From Firm-08 sp045541535 (GTDB taxonomy: Bacteria > Bacillota > Clostridia > Oscillospirales > QAKW01): a stretch of 64,000 nt of DNA. Under the pieces are notes generated by a model. The model searched no databases. It was given only the letters and a program-made list of their open reading frames with translations, and was not told where the DNA came from. The stretch lies in the NCBI GenBank assembly GCA_045541535.1, contig JAZQJG010000066.1:11657-75656 (forward strand), given 5' to 3'. Within the stretch, counting starts at the first letter, position 1, and every line of letters starts with the position of its first letter. Positions 1 to 8,135 of the stretch are shown in pieces. Both the position numbers and the translations under genes were made by a program.

Positions 1-10
1 GCTTTTTCAT
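1..10 (-). CDS. Start of a truncated minus-strand gene (Met-Lys-Lys...)
   Basis: An ATG followed by two lysine codons reads leftward off the window edge. It is preceded by a good ribosome binding site, GGAG, about 6 bases upstream. The gap to the cysS stop codon is about 10 bases, so this is very probably the next gene of the cysE-cysS operon. Only three codons are present and no product can be assigned. Confidence 0.55.
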
Positions 11-19
11 AGTGTTCTC

Positions 20-1414
20 CTATTTTTTAATGAGAATCTTGGGACCGTCCTTGGTGTCCTCCACAATGACGCCCAAGGCGGTGAGCTGATCGCGGATCTC
101 GTCGGCCTTGGCCCAATCCTTGGCGGCACGGGCGGCAGAGCGGGCCTCCACCAAAGCCATCACCTCGTCGGAAACCTCCACCTTGCGTTCCTCTGTGAGT
201 ACACCCATCACGCCCGTCAGCTCCTCAAAGAGACCGAGCACCTTGGTAAGGAAGGCGGCGGAATGGGGCGCCTCCAGCGTGATATTGATCTGTTTTGCGA
301 AATCAAAGAGCACGGAGATGGCGTCGGCGGTGTTGAGATCGTCGTCCATCCGCTCGCAGAATTTGTCACGGAAGGCCTCAAACAGAGCGATGTCCTCCCC
401 GTCCTGCAATTTGGCGGTTTTGGCGTTTTTGATCTCATAGCGCAGATTGTCACGGGCGGTGTAGAGCCGCTCCAGACCGGCGGCCGCGCCCTCCAGCGCA
501 TCGGCGGAATAGTTGATGGGGGAACGGTAATGGGAGGTGAGCATAAAGAAACGGATGGTCTCGTAGCCGTAGGCGGCGGCCGCATCCCGCACGGTGAAGA
601 AGTTGCCGGCGGATTTGCTCATCTTGCGATTATCAACGTTGATGTGTCCGTTATGGATCCAGTAGTTGGCAAATTGCTGACCGTTGGCCGCCTCGGACTG
701 GGCGATCTCGTTTTCATGATGGGGGAACACCAGATCCACGCCGCCGCAATGGATATCAATGGTCTTACCCAAAAATTTGCCGGCCATAGCCGAGCACTCA
801 ATGTGCCAGCCGGGACGGCCCATACCCCAAGGAGACTCCCAGGCGGGCTCGCCGGGCTTTTGGGCCTTCCAGAGGGCGAAGTCCATGGGGTCCTCCTTAC
901 GCTCGTCCACACCAATACGGGCGCCGCTTTCCAGCTCGTCCAGGGGCAGGTGGGACAGCTTGCCGTACTCTTTGAATTTCTTGGTACGGTAATAAACGTC
1001 ACCGTCCACCTCGTAGGCATAGCCCTTTTCCACCAAGGTAGACACCAGGTTAATGATATCGGTGATGCAGTCGGTGGCCTTGGGATGCACGGTGGCGGCC
1101 CGCACGCCCAAGCCCTTGGCATCGGTAAAATATTCCTCAATATACTTTTCACCCAACTCCTTGACGGTGATGCCCAGATCGTTGGCCTTGTTGATCATCT
1201 TGTCGTCAATGTCGGTAAAGTTTTGCACGAAGCGCACCTTTTTGCCCCGATACTCAAAATATCTGCGCAACAGATCAAAGGTGATAAAGGGGCGGGCGTT
1301 GCCGATGTGAAAGAGATTGTATACCGTGGGACCGCAGGCATAAATGGTGACGGTACCGGGCTTGATCTCCTTAAATTCTTCCTTTTGACGGGTGAGTGTA
1401 TTAAACAGTTTCAT
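20..1414 (-). CDS. cysS: Cysteinyl-tRNA synthetase
   Basis: This class I aminoacyl-tRNA synthetase charges tRNA-Cys with cysteine in the cytosol. The 464-residue product begins MKLFNTLTRQKEEF and carries the family signatures: CGPTVYN with the zinc-binding Cys, HIGNARPF (the HIGH motif), the GWHIECSAM zinc ligands, and KMSKSAGN (the KMSKS loop). I chose the ATG at 1414 because homology begins there; the frame stays open upstream but overlaps cysE. The start overlaps the end of cysE by 14 bases, so the two are translationally coupled. A Cys-type T-box lies upstream of cysE and should control both. Confidence 0.97.
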   Translation of the reverse strand: MKLFNTLTRQKEEFKEIKPGTVTIYACGPTVYNLFHIGNARPFITFDLLRRYFEYRGKKVRFVQNFTDIDDKMINKANDLGITVKELGEKYIEEYFTDAKGLGVRAATVHPKATDCITDIINLVSTLVEKGYAYEVDGDVYYRTKKFKEYGKLSHLPLDELESGARIGVDERKEDPMDFALWKAQKPGEPAWESPWGMGRPGWHIECSAMAGKFLGKTIDIHCGGVDLVFPHHENEIAQSEAANGQQFANYWIHNGHINVDNRKMSKSAGNFFTVRDAAAAYGYETIRFFMLTSHYRSPINYSADALEGAAAGLERLYTARDNLRYEIKNAKTAKLQDGEDIALFEAFRDKFCERMDDDLNTADAISVLFDFAKQINITLEAPHSAAFLTKVLGLFEELTGVMGVLTEERKVEVSDEVMALVEARSAARAAKDWAKADEIRDQLTALGVIVEDTKDGPKILIKK

Positions 1415-2048
1415 TTGACTTTTCCTCCAATTTTTTCTCCAAAGCCGCAATGCGTGCCTGCAGGCGGCAAATTTCTTGACTGACGGGGTCGGCAAAATGG
1501 GTCTGGTCCAGTTTTTCCCGGGGCACCGATTTGCCGCCCAGACGCACCACTCTGGCAGGTACGCCCACCGCCGTGGCATCGTCGGGAATGGGATCCAGCA
1601 CCACGGCGCCTGCGGCGATCTTAACGTTGTTGCCCACACGGAAGGGGCCCAGAATCTTGGCGCCGGCGCCCACCATAACGTTGTTGCCGAGGGTGGGATG
1701 ACGCTTGCCGGTGTCCTTACCGGTGCCGCCCAGGGTCACCCCCTGATAGAGCACGCAGTTGTCCCCGATCTCGGCGGTCTCGCCGATGACCACGCCGGTG
1801 CCATGGTCAATAAACAGGCCCTTCCCGATGGTGGCGCCGGGATGAATCTCAATCCCCGTACGCCGTTTGGATCGCTCGCTGATCCAACGAGCCAAAAACC
1901 GAAACCCCATCTTGTGCAACCGATGGGCCAGACGGTAGGAACGTACCGCCTTAAACCCATTGTACAACAGCACGATCTCCAGCCAGCTACGGGCGGCGGG
2001 GTCGTTGTCCTTGACCACTTGGATTTCATATTTTAGGTTTTTGAACAT
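1401..2048 (-). CDS. cysE: Serine O-acetyltransferase
   Basis: CysE acetylates L-serine with acetyl-CoA to give O-acetylserine, the first committed step of cysteine synthesis. The product is 215 residues. It has the N-terminal helical part (SWLEIVLLYNGFKAVRSYRLAH) and the left-handed beta-helix hexapeptide repeats (IHPGATIGKGLFIDHG, then VIGETAEIGDNC and GNNVMVGAGAKILG). The start is the ATG at 2048, which follows an AGGAGA-type site; the frame remains open further upstream through the leader but lacks homology there. It is the first gene after the T-box leader and overlaps cysS. This is the shorter epsilon-type form common in Firmicutes. Confidence 0.96.
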   Translation of the reverse strand: MFKNLKYEIQVVKDNDPAARSWLEIVLLYNGFKAVRSYRLAHRLHKMGFRFLARWISERSKRRTGIEIHPGATIGKGLFIDHGTGVVIGETAEIGDNCVLYQGVTLGGTGKDTGKRHPTLGNNVMVGAGAKILGPFRVGNNVKIAAGAVVLDPIPDDATAVGVPARVVRLGGKSVPREKLDQTHFADPVSQEICRLQARIAALEKKLEEKSNETV

Positions 2049-2250
2049 ACATATCTCTCCTTTGGCAAAAAGAAATACAGAGTAAAGCGCATCTTCATTT
2101 CTTTTTGCCGCCTTGTTGCGTACAAAACAGTTGTTATTTTGGGGACGCACCATTTCACGTTCGCTCCCGCTCCGCTCAAAGGAACTTCCCCAAGGCTTAG
2201 CCGCTGACGCTCCAAGCCTGCATACCGAATCCGTGTGATCGTGGAGCCGC

Positions 2251-2293
2251 ACAAAAAGAAAGCGCCCCTTGACCGTTTGGGTCAAGAGGCGCA
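2251..2293 (-). terminator. T-box attenuator terminator
   Basis: GCGCCTCTTGACC pairs with GGTCAAGGGGCGC around a short loop and is followed on the minus strand by CTTTCTTTTT. It lies directly downstream of the T-box sequence, as expected for transcription attenuation of cysE-cysS. Confidence 0.9.
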
Positions 2294-2489
2294 GAAAAAT
2301 ACGCGGTTCCACTCTCGTTTATCGCTTTTAAGGGAAAATAACGGTTCCACCCGTGGGACACTGCCGCATCCCCCGCTCCGCCGAACGCAATGCACGCTTC
2401 CACCTTTCACCGCGGCTCTCAGCCCTTGACCGCAGGCTCTCTTACAAAAGTGAGTGAAGCTGCCCTTTCGGAATCAACACGTTTGTTCT
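2251..2489 (-). promoter_or_regulatory. T-box riboswitch, probably tRNA-Cys responsive
   Basis: Read on the minus strand, the leader has the T-box signature AGAGTGGAACCGCG at 2315-2302, a CCGTTAT segment upstream of it, an AGAGAGCC/GCTGAGAGCC Stem I pattern near 2435-2410, and a strong terminator at 2292-2262. A TGC (Cys) triplet at 2394-2392 sits where the specifier loop is expected, following GTGGAAGCG. This fits the downstream cysE-cysS pair: uncharged tRNA-Cys would stabilise the antiterminator. The specifier position is inferred by eye. Confidence 0.9.
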
Positions 2490-2495
2490 CTCTAT

Positions 2496-2524
2496 ATTAT
2501 ATGTGACTTTTTTAAAAAAAGCAA
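2496..2524 (-). promoter_or_regulatory. Promoter of the T-box/cysE/cysS unit
   Basis: On the minus strand TTGCTT (2524-2519) and TATAAT (2501-2496) are separated by 17 bases. This places the transcript start near 2489, just ahead of Stem I of the T-box. Confidence 0.7.
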
Positions 2525-2531
2525 CAAAAAC

Positions 2532-3110
2532 TTATTTTTTCGGATCAATATAGCTACGGGCGTCCCACAAATAGATGGCGCCGGAGATCACGCACAAAAC
2601 GGCACCGATCCACAAAATCACAATGATGGCGATATCCGCCACAGGCTTTAAAGCCGCAACGCCAAAATCAAAGACCAGGCTGTACAGCCCCAAGGCGGCC
2701 ACGATGCCCACCATCTGGGCCATGGTTTTGCTCTTGCCCCAGATATTGGCGGCCACCACCTTGCCGTCGCTGGTCACCAGCACCAGACGGATGGAGGAAA
2801 CCAAAAATTCACGGAACAGCACGATAAAGCAAACCCACACGGCGTGGGCCCGAATGCCCTCCCACATAATAAAGCCGATAAAGGCGGAGGTGGTGAGCAT
2901 CTTATCCGCCAAGGGATCCAGAAATTTGCCGAAATTTGTCACCAAATTGTGTTTTCTGGCCATATTGCCGTCAATGGCGTCGGTAATGGCCGCCAGGGCA
3001 AACAAAACCAGGGCCACCAAATAATGATAGGGAAATTCAATGGCCATCGCCGCCATAAAGAAGGGGCAGGCGATCATACGGGCTACCGTCAATTTGTTGG
3101 GTGTATTCAT
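2532..3110 (-). CDS. pgsA: CDP-diacylglycerol-glycerol-3-phosphate phosphatidyltransferase
   Basis: PgsA condenses CDP-diacylglycerol with glycerol-3-phosphate to make phosphatidylglycerol phosphate at the membrane. The 192-residue protein begins NTPNKLTVARM and contains the full CDP-alcohol phosphotransferase motif DG-x2-AR-x8-G-x3-D-x3-D (DGNMARKHN...FLDPLADK, around residues 47-70). Several hydrophobic helices follow. Its start overlaps the rimO stop by four bases (ATGA), so it is the last gene of the recA-recX-rimO-pgsA operon. The rimO-pgsA pairing is common in Firmicutes. Confidence 0.95.
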   Translation of the reverse strand: MNTPNKLTVARMIACPFFMAAMAIEFPYHYLVALVLFALAAITDAIDGNMARKHNLVTNFGKFLDPLADKMLTTSAFIGFIMWEGIRAHAVWVCFIVLFREFLVSSIRLVLVTSDGKVVAANIWGKSKTMAQMVGIVAALGLYSLVFDFGVAALKPVADIAIIVILWIGAVLCVISGAIYLWDARSYIDPKK

Positions 3111-4423
3111 TCTACTACCTCTCCGATCATATCAAAATCCAACAGTTCGGTGATACGCACTTTGACAAAGCTACCGGGGGCCGCCTTGCCGGTGAAAAAG
3201 ATCTTACCGTCAATGTCGGGCGCCTCGCCGTAGCTGCGGCCGAAATTGCACTCCGCCAGCCGATCAAAGCCCTCGCACAGTACGGTGAGCTCCTTGCCCA
3301 CCATCGCCTCCATTTTGCCATAGGCAATGTCAGTCTGTACGTCCTCAATGATCTCCGCCCGACGGGCCTTGACCTCCTCGGGGATCTGACCGTCAAAGTC
3401 GGCGGCAGGGGTGCCCTCCTCGGCAGAGTAGGTAAACACGCCCAACTTGTCAAATTCAGCCGCCTTTACAAAGCGGACCAACCCCTCAAACTCCGCCTCC
3501 CCTTCTCCGGGGAAGCCCACCATCAGGGTGGTGCGCAGTACCGCCCCGGGAATGGTCTTGCGAATCTTTGCAATCAGCGAGAGCAGGCTCTCTCTGTCAC
3601 CGGGACGGTTCATTTTGGACAGCACCGCCTCCTCGCTGTGCTGAATGGGCATTTCAATATAGGGGATCAGTTTTTCCTCTCTGGCAATGAGCTCCAAAAG
3701 CTCGTCGGTCACCTTGTCGGGATAGAGATACAGCAAACGGATCCAGACAAAGCCCTCTATCTTGACAAGCTCTCTCAAAAGATCGCAAAGCTTTTGCTCA
3801 CCGTAAAGATCCACACCGTACATGGTGGTGTCCTGGGCAATGAGGATCAGCTCCTTCACGCCCTCGGCGGCAAGCTCCTTGGCCTCCGCCAGAATATCCT
3901 CCATTTTGCGGGAACGCAGCTTGCCCCGAATGCCGGGGATGGCGCAATAACTGCAACAATTGTTACAGCCGTCGGCAAGCTTGAGATAGGCGGTGAAGGG
4001 CAGCCCGGTACGGATCCGTTTTCCTTCCAGATCCTGCTCCTCGGGCGGGGCGAAACGGCAGGGCTTTTTTCCCTGTTCCAGTTCCTCCAGCACCGCCACG
4101 ATGTCCTGAAAGCTACCCACGCCCACAAAGGCGTCTGCCTCAAAGATCTCCTCGGCAATGCTGTCCTGATACCGCTCGGGCAGACAGCCGCATACCACGA
4201 TCTTTTGAATCTTGCCCTCTTTTTTCAGCTCCGCCATCTCCATAATGGTCTCAATGGCCTCGCTCTTGGCGGATTCAATAAATCCGCAGGTGTTGATCAC
4301 GATCACCTCTGCCGCGTCGGCGTCGGACACGATCTGATGTCCCGCCTCCTTGACACGGTAGATCATCTGCTCGGTGTTGATCATATTTTTTTCACAGCCG
4401 AGCCCGATAAATCCTACTTTCAT
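3107..4423 (-). CDS. rimO: Ribosomal protein S12 methylthiotransferase RimO
   Basis: RimO is a radical-SAM enzyme that methylthiolates an aspartate of ribosomal protein S12. The 438-residue product has the N-terminal UPF0004 domain with three cluster-binding cysteines (GLGCEKN, NTCGF, VCGCLPERY). Next comes the radical SAM motif C-x3-C-x2-C (CNNCCSYC, around residue 155), and then a C-terminal TRAM-like region (GKIFFTGKAAPGSFVKVRI). The RimO assignment over MiaB rests on the GLGCEKNMINTE start and the PGIRGKLRSR segment. It overlaps recX and pgsA by four bases on each side. Confidence 0.95.
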   Translation of the reverse strand: MKVGFIGLGCEKNMINTEQMIYRVKEAGHQIVSDADAAEVIVINTCGFIESAKSEAIETIMEMAELKKEGKIQKIVVCGCLPERYQDSIAEEIFEADAFVGVGSFQDIVAVLEELEQGKKPCRFAPPEEQDLEGKRIRTGLPFTAYLKLADGCNNCCSYCAIPGIRGKLRSRKMEDILAEAKELAAEGVKELILIAQDTTMYGVDLYGEQKLCDLLRELVKIEGFVWIRLLYLYPDKVTDELLELIAREEKLIPYIEMPIQHSEEAVLSKMNRPGDRESLLSLIAKIRKTIPGAVLRTTLMVGFPGEGEAEFEGLVRFVKAAEFDKLGVFTYSAEEGTPAADFDGQIPEEVKARRAEIIEDVQTDIAYGKMEAMVGKELTVLCEGFDRLAECNFGRSYGEAPDIDGKIFFTGKAAPGSFVKVRITELLDFDMIGEVVE

Positions 4424-5031
4424 TCAAAGACCTCTGTATCTGTATATTCACTCATCACGGCCCGAATGTCCTCAAAGGAAAATCCCAGCCGCACCAGTCC
4501 CGCGCTGACCCGCCGCCGCTCGTCGGGGTCGGACAGATCCTTTTTGCGGTATTTGTGCTCCAGATGATAACGGATGTGCTCCCGCTCGTCCTCCGGCTCC
4601 TCCCCGGAGGTGGGGGTGATGCCCCGTTTGTAGAGCTCCCGGGCTCTGCGGCGGGGGCCCCAATGCTTGCTTTGCACCATCACGTCGGTCAGTCTGCCGG
4701 CCAGTGCCTCATCGTCCACCAGCCCCAGCTCCTCCAGACGGGTGAGCGCCACCTCCACAGCCGCCTCGTCAAAGCCGGCCTTTTGCAGTTTTTCTCCCAG
4801 CTTTTTGCGGGAGAGCGCCTGATAGGAGAGATAGGTATACGCCTTCTGAATGGCCCGCAAGCCCTCGGCCTTGGCCGTCAGTTCCTCCAGCGCCGCCTCG
4901 TCCAGCTCGTCCCCGGTGTGCAGGTCCAGACTCATCACGATATCGGCGCCCAGAGTGGCAAACAGCTCACCGTCCAGATAGATCTGACGCTTGCCGTTTT
5001 CATCGGAGGGTGTAATGCTTGTAATGATCAT
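4420..5031 (-). CDS. recX: Regulatory protein RecX
   Basis: RecX binds RecA filaments and modulates recombinase activity. The 203-residue, helix-rich protein shows the three-helix RecX repeats (AYTYLSYQALSRKKLGEKLQKAGF, then ALTRLEELGLVDDEALAGRLTD). It starts directly at the recA stop (TAATG, one-base overlap), which is the classic recA-recX arrangement. The N-terminal 55 residues (ITSITPSDENGKRQIYLDGE) match the extended Firmicutes form. Confidence 0.93.
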   Translation of the reverse strand: MIITSITPSDENGKRQIYLDGELFATLGADIVMSLDLHTGDELDEAALEELTAKAEGLRAIQKAYTYLSYQALSRKKLGEKLQKAGFDEAAVEVALTRLEELGLVDDEALAGRLTDVMVQSKHWGPRRRARELYKRGITPTSGEEPEDEREHIRYHLEHKYRKKDLSDPDERRRVSAGLVRLGFSFEDIRAVMSEYTDTEVFE

Positions 5032-6182
5032 TATTCAAAATCGTCGGCCAATACGTCCAGATCCACCTTGCCGCCCTTGGTCTTTTTCACAGGGGCGGGC
5101 TCGTCGGCAAACATCGCTTTGGCCTCGGGGGAGGATTCGGTGGGCATCTTCCCTACCACCTGATCTGCGGCCGCCTTTTTCAGGGCCTGATCCGCCTTCT
5201 GCTGTTGCAGGGTCTGACGGATCTTTTCCTCAATCTCGTTGGCGATGTCGGGATTTTGCTTGAGATATTTCTTGGTGTTGTCTCTGCCCTGACCGATGCG
5301 GTTTTCACCGTAGGAGAACCAGGCGCCGCTCTTCTTGAGAATGCCGAACTCAACGCCCATATCCACCAGTTCACTCTCGTGGGAGATACCCTCGCCGTAC
5401 ATAATGTCGAAGGTAGCGGTCTTAAAGGGCGGGCTGACCTTGTTTTTAACCACCTTACACTTGGTGGTGGAGCCGATCATCTCGGTACCGTTTTTCAGGG
5501 TCTCGCCCTTGCGCACGTCAATACGGACGGAGGAGAAGAACTTCAGCGCTCTGCCGCCGGGGGTCACCTCGGGATTGCCGTATACCACGCCCACCTTTTC
5601 ACGGAGCTGGTTGATAAAGATACCCACGCAGTTGGTCTTACCCAGAGCGCCTGCCAGCTTTCTCATCGCCTGACTCATCAGACGGGCCTGCAGACCCACG
5701 TGGCTGTCACCCATATCACCCTCAATTTCGGCTTTGGGTACCAGGGCGGCAACGGAGTCCACCACCAATACGTCCAGCGCGCCGCTGCGGATCAGCGTTT
5801 CGGCAATTTCCAGACCCTGCTCGGCGGTATCGGGCTGGGACACCAACAAGCTGTCCACGTCCACGCCCAATGCCTCGGCATATACGGGGTCCAGTGCGTG
5901 CTCGGCGTCGATATAGGCAACCTCGCCACCCATCTTCTGGGCCTCGGCCACGATGTGCAGGGCAACGGTGGTCTTACCGGAGGATTCCGGCCCAAAGATC
6001 TCCACGATACGGCCGCGGGGCACGCCGCCGATTCCCAGGGCATGGTCCAGCGCAATGGAGCCGGTGGGAATGACCTCCACGTTCATTGCCTTGTTTTCAC
6101 CCATTTTCATAACGGCGCCTGCGCCGAATTCCTTTTCAATCTGTTGCAGGGCCACCTGCAATGCCTTTTTCTTATCCGCCAT
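5031..6182 (-). CDS. recA: Recombinase RecA
   Basis: RecA forms ATP-dependent filaments on single-stranded DNA for strand exchange and SOS induction. The 383-residue product has Walker A GPESSGKT, the LLVSQPDTAEQGLEI segment, Walker B-type LVVDSVAAL, loop L1 around EIEGDMGDSHVGLQARLMSQAMRK and loop L2 with NQLREKVGVVYGNPEVTPGG. The acidic tail ends DLDVLADDFE. An AAGGAG site precedes the ATG. I looked for a Bacillus-type LexA box upstream and did not find a convincing one. Confidence 0.98.
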   Translation of the reverse strand: MADKKKALQVALQQIEKEFGAGAVMKMGENKAMNVEVIPTGSIALDHALGIGGVPRGRIVEIFGPESSGKTTVALHIVAEAQKMGGEVAYIDAEHALDPVYAEALGVDVDSLLVSQPDTAEQGLEIAETLIRSGALDVLVVDSVAALVPKAEIEGDMGDSHVGLQARLMSQAMRKLAGALGKTNCVGIFINQLREKVGVVYGNPEVTPGGRALKFFSSVRIDVRKGETLKNGTEMIGSTTKCKVVKNKVSPPFKTATFDIMYGEGISHESELVDMGVEFGILKKSGAWFSYGENRIGQGRDNTKKYLKQNPDIANEIEEKIRQTLQQQKADQALKKAAADQVVGKMPTESSPEAKAMFADEPAPVKKTKGGKVDLDVLADDFE

Positions 6183-6220
6183 AATAAAAATCTCCTTTTT
6201 ATTAAGTTACATATATAATC

Positions 6221-6249
6221 ATTATAACAATTATTCTGTATAATTGCAA
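6221..6249 (-). promoter_or_regulatory. recA operon promoter
   Basis: On the minus strand TTGCAA (6249-6244) and TATAAT (6226-6221) are separated by exactly 17 bases, about 40 bases ahead of the recA ATG. Confidence 0.75.
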
Positions 6250-6360
6250 CATCTATTTCTGCAAAATACGCAACAAATTTCATATTTTGCAGCCTTCCGT
6301 TGTATACAGGATATCACTCCATCTGTCCCATAGAACGGACAGGGGCAGCCTTTGCGTACA

Positions 6361-6391
6361 AATGCGCAGTTCGGAATTTCGGTAGCCTTTT
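6361..6391. repeat. 31-bp dispersed repeat, copy 1
   Basis: The stretch with core TGCGCAGTTCGGAATTTC recurs in inverted orientation at 35213-35243 with only a few mismatches. It lies in the recA-prfB intergenic region (6183-7001). That region holds the recA promoter, this repeat, the element at 6420-6745 and the prfB leader, and no gene that I can support. Confidence 0.6.
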
Positions 6392-6419
6392 GGCTTGTGC
6401 ATAATTGTTCACTAAAAAA

Positions 6420-6745
6420 ACACTCTTGCCGGGCAAGAGTGTCTTTTCAGACTGTCAAAAAAGTCGTTTCATCACAGTGAAAAGCGAATCAAAAGAAAAA
6501 ATGGTTTGTGGAGTCATAATAAACACAAGTCGTTTTTAATAATGGAAAGTCATCAAAGCAATTCCTTCTTTCCCTTGCGTTGCAAGGGATTCACTGTTTT
6601 CCGCTGCTACGCTCTCTACCGTACCCATGTACGCCGACGAGATCGCATCAGCGAAATGCAACGCCCTTTTTGGCAGTCTGCCAGCGTGTCAAAGAGGGTT
6701 CTTTGACACGCTGACAAAAAGACAGGATTTTTCATCCTGTCTTTT
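6420..6745 (-). repeat. Terminator-flanked inverted-repeat element, copy A
   Basis: The core at 6450-6678 (229 bp) is bounded by GACTGTCAAAAAAG and CTTTTTGGCAGTC. Outside the right boundary lies a hairpin of the form GTGTCAAAG/CTTTGACAC (6683-6712). The whole is flanked by two strong hairpins with A/T runs (6420-6442 and 6716-6745). The core matches copies B and C over most of its length in reverse orientation, including a CCCTTGCGTTGCAAGGG hairpin and GTACGCCGACGAGATCGC. Unlike copies B and C, the two flanking hairpins here differ in sequence. No open reading frame of note is inside. Confidence 0.8.
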
Positions 6746-7001
6746 TGTGTTTTTTGGGGGGCTTTACAGTCATTTTAATACATAAAAAAAGGGTGGTCAA
6801 CGGGGCGGGAGGGGGAGATTTTGTTAATTTTGAATTTTTTTGCATATAGATATCCCGACGGCAGGGTTTACAAGCAAAATAAAATGTGATACACTAAAAG
6901 ATAATATAAATCAGGAAAAATCCAGCCCCCGGCGGCCGGAGAAAAGCGGGCGATTTTCCTGTGATATGCCGTCCCGACGGCAGGAGAAGAGAGGTAGACC
7001 G

Positions 7002-8108
7002 ATGGTAATTTTAGACGAGATCAAAATGAATCTGAGCGCCAAGGAGCCGGAGCTGAAAAACCTGAAAAAGGCCCTTGGAATTGAGGAAAATCAAGGACGT
7101 TTGGCAGAGCTGGAAAAGCAGAGCGAGGCCCCCGATTTTTGGGACGATCTGGAAAACAGTCAGAAGGTATTGCGGGAGATCAAGGGCATCAAAAACACCG
7201 CCGAGGAATATGCGGCATTGGAGAGCGCCTTTGAGGATATCGGCGCGATGATCGAGCTGGCCGAGGAGGAAGGCGAGGAGGATCTGGCAAGTGAGATTGC
7301 CGCCGAATACGCCGCCTTTGAGCAAAAGCTGGAGGCCGCCAGCCTGCAGGCCTTGCTGTCGGGGGAATATGACAAGAACAACGCCATCCTCACCTTCCAC
7401 GCCGGCGCCGGCGGCACCGAGGCCCAGGATTGGGCGGAGATGCTGTACCGTATGTACACCCGTTACGCCCAGCGCCACGATTTCAAGATCACCGTGCTGG
7501 ACTATCTGGACGGAGAAGAAGCGGGTATTAAGAGCGCTACCATTATGGTAGAGGGAATGTATGCCTACGGCTATCTTAAGTGCGAGATGGGCGTGCACCG
7601 TCTGGTGCGCTGTTCTCCCTTTGACTCCAGTGGCAGACGGCACACCTCCTTTGCTTCTCTGGAGGTTACCCCCGAGCTGGAAAACGACACCACCATTGAG
7701 ATCGCCGACGACGACATCCGTGTGGACACCTATCGGGCCAGCGGCGCCGGCGGTCAGCACGTTAACAAAACCAGCTCCGCCATCCGGATCACCCATCTGC
7801 CCACCGGTATCGTGGTCACCTGCCAGAACGAGCGCAGTCAGCACAAAAACCGTGATATGGCCATGAAAATGCTGAAGAGTAAACTGTTGCAGATCAAGGA
7901 ACGGGAGCATCTGGAAAAAATTGAGGATATCAAGGGCGATATGATGCAGATCGGCTGGGGCAGTCAGATCCGCAGTTACGTATTTATGCCCTATACTCTG
8001 GCCAAGGATCACCGCACCGGCCACGAAAACGGCAACATCAACGCCGTTATGGACGGCGATATCGACGGCTTTATCACTGCCTCCCTGTTGGGCAAAACCG
8101 AGGAATAA
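7002..8108 (+). CDS. prfB: Peptide chain release factor 2 (no programmed frameshift)
   Basis: RF2 recognises UGA and UAA stop codons and triggers peptide release on the ribosome. The 368-residue product has the SPF codon-recognition motif (VRCSPFDSSGRR) and the catalytic GGQ motif (SGAGGQHVNKT). The start is the ATG at 7002, after GAGAGGTAGACCG; the frame continues upstream without homology. Most prfB genes carry an in-frame TGA after codon 25 (CTT-TGA) that requires a +1 shift. Here Leu25 CTT is followed by GGA, so the gene is read in one frame. It is followed 27 bases later by the DUF1887 gene. Confidence 0.97.
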   Translation: MVILDEIKMNLSAKEPELKNLKKALGIEENQGRLAELEKQSEAPDFWDDLENSQKVLREIKGIKNTAEEYAALESAFEDIGAMIELAEEEGEEDLASEIAAEYAAFEQKLEAASLQALLSGEYDKNNAILTFHAGAGGTEAQDWAEMLYRMYTRYAQRHDFKITVLDYLDGEEAGIKSATIMVEGMYAYGYLKCEMGVHRLVRCSPFDSSGRRHTSFASLEVTPELENDTTIEIADDDIRVDTYRASGAGGQHVNKTSSAIRITHLPTGIVVTCQNERSQHKNRDMAMKMLKSKLLQIKEREHLEKIEDIKGDMMQIGWGSQIRSYVFMPYTLAKDHRTGHENGNINAVMDGDIDGFITASLLGKTEE

Positions 8109-8135
8109 ATCACAAAAATCAAGGACGTTAAAGTT

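Noticed and set aside
1415..1639. An N-terminal extension of cysteinyl-tRNA synthetase
   Set aside because: The extra 75 codons overlap cysE in another frame and show no family similarity; ATG 1414 gives the normal N-terminus.
6183..6300. A LexA/SOS box upstream of recA
   Set aside because: No sequence close to CGAAC-N4-GTTCG was found near the recA promoter.
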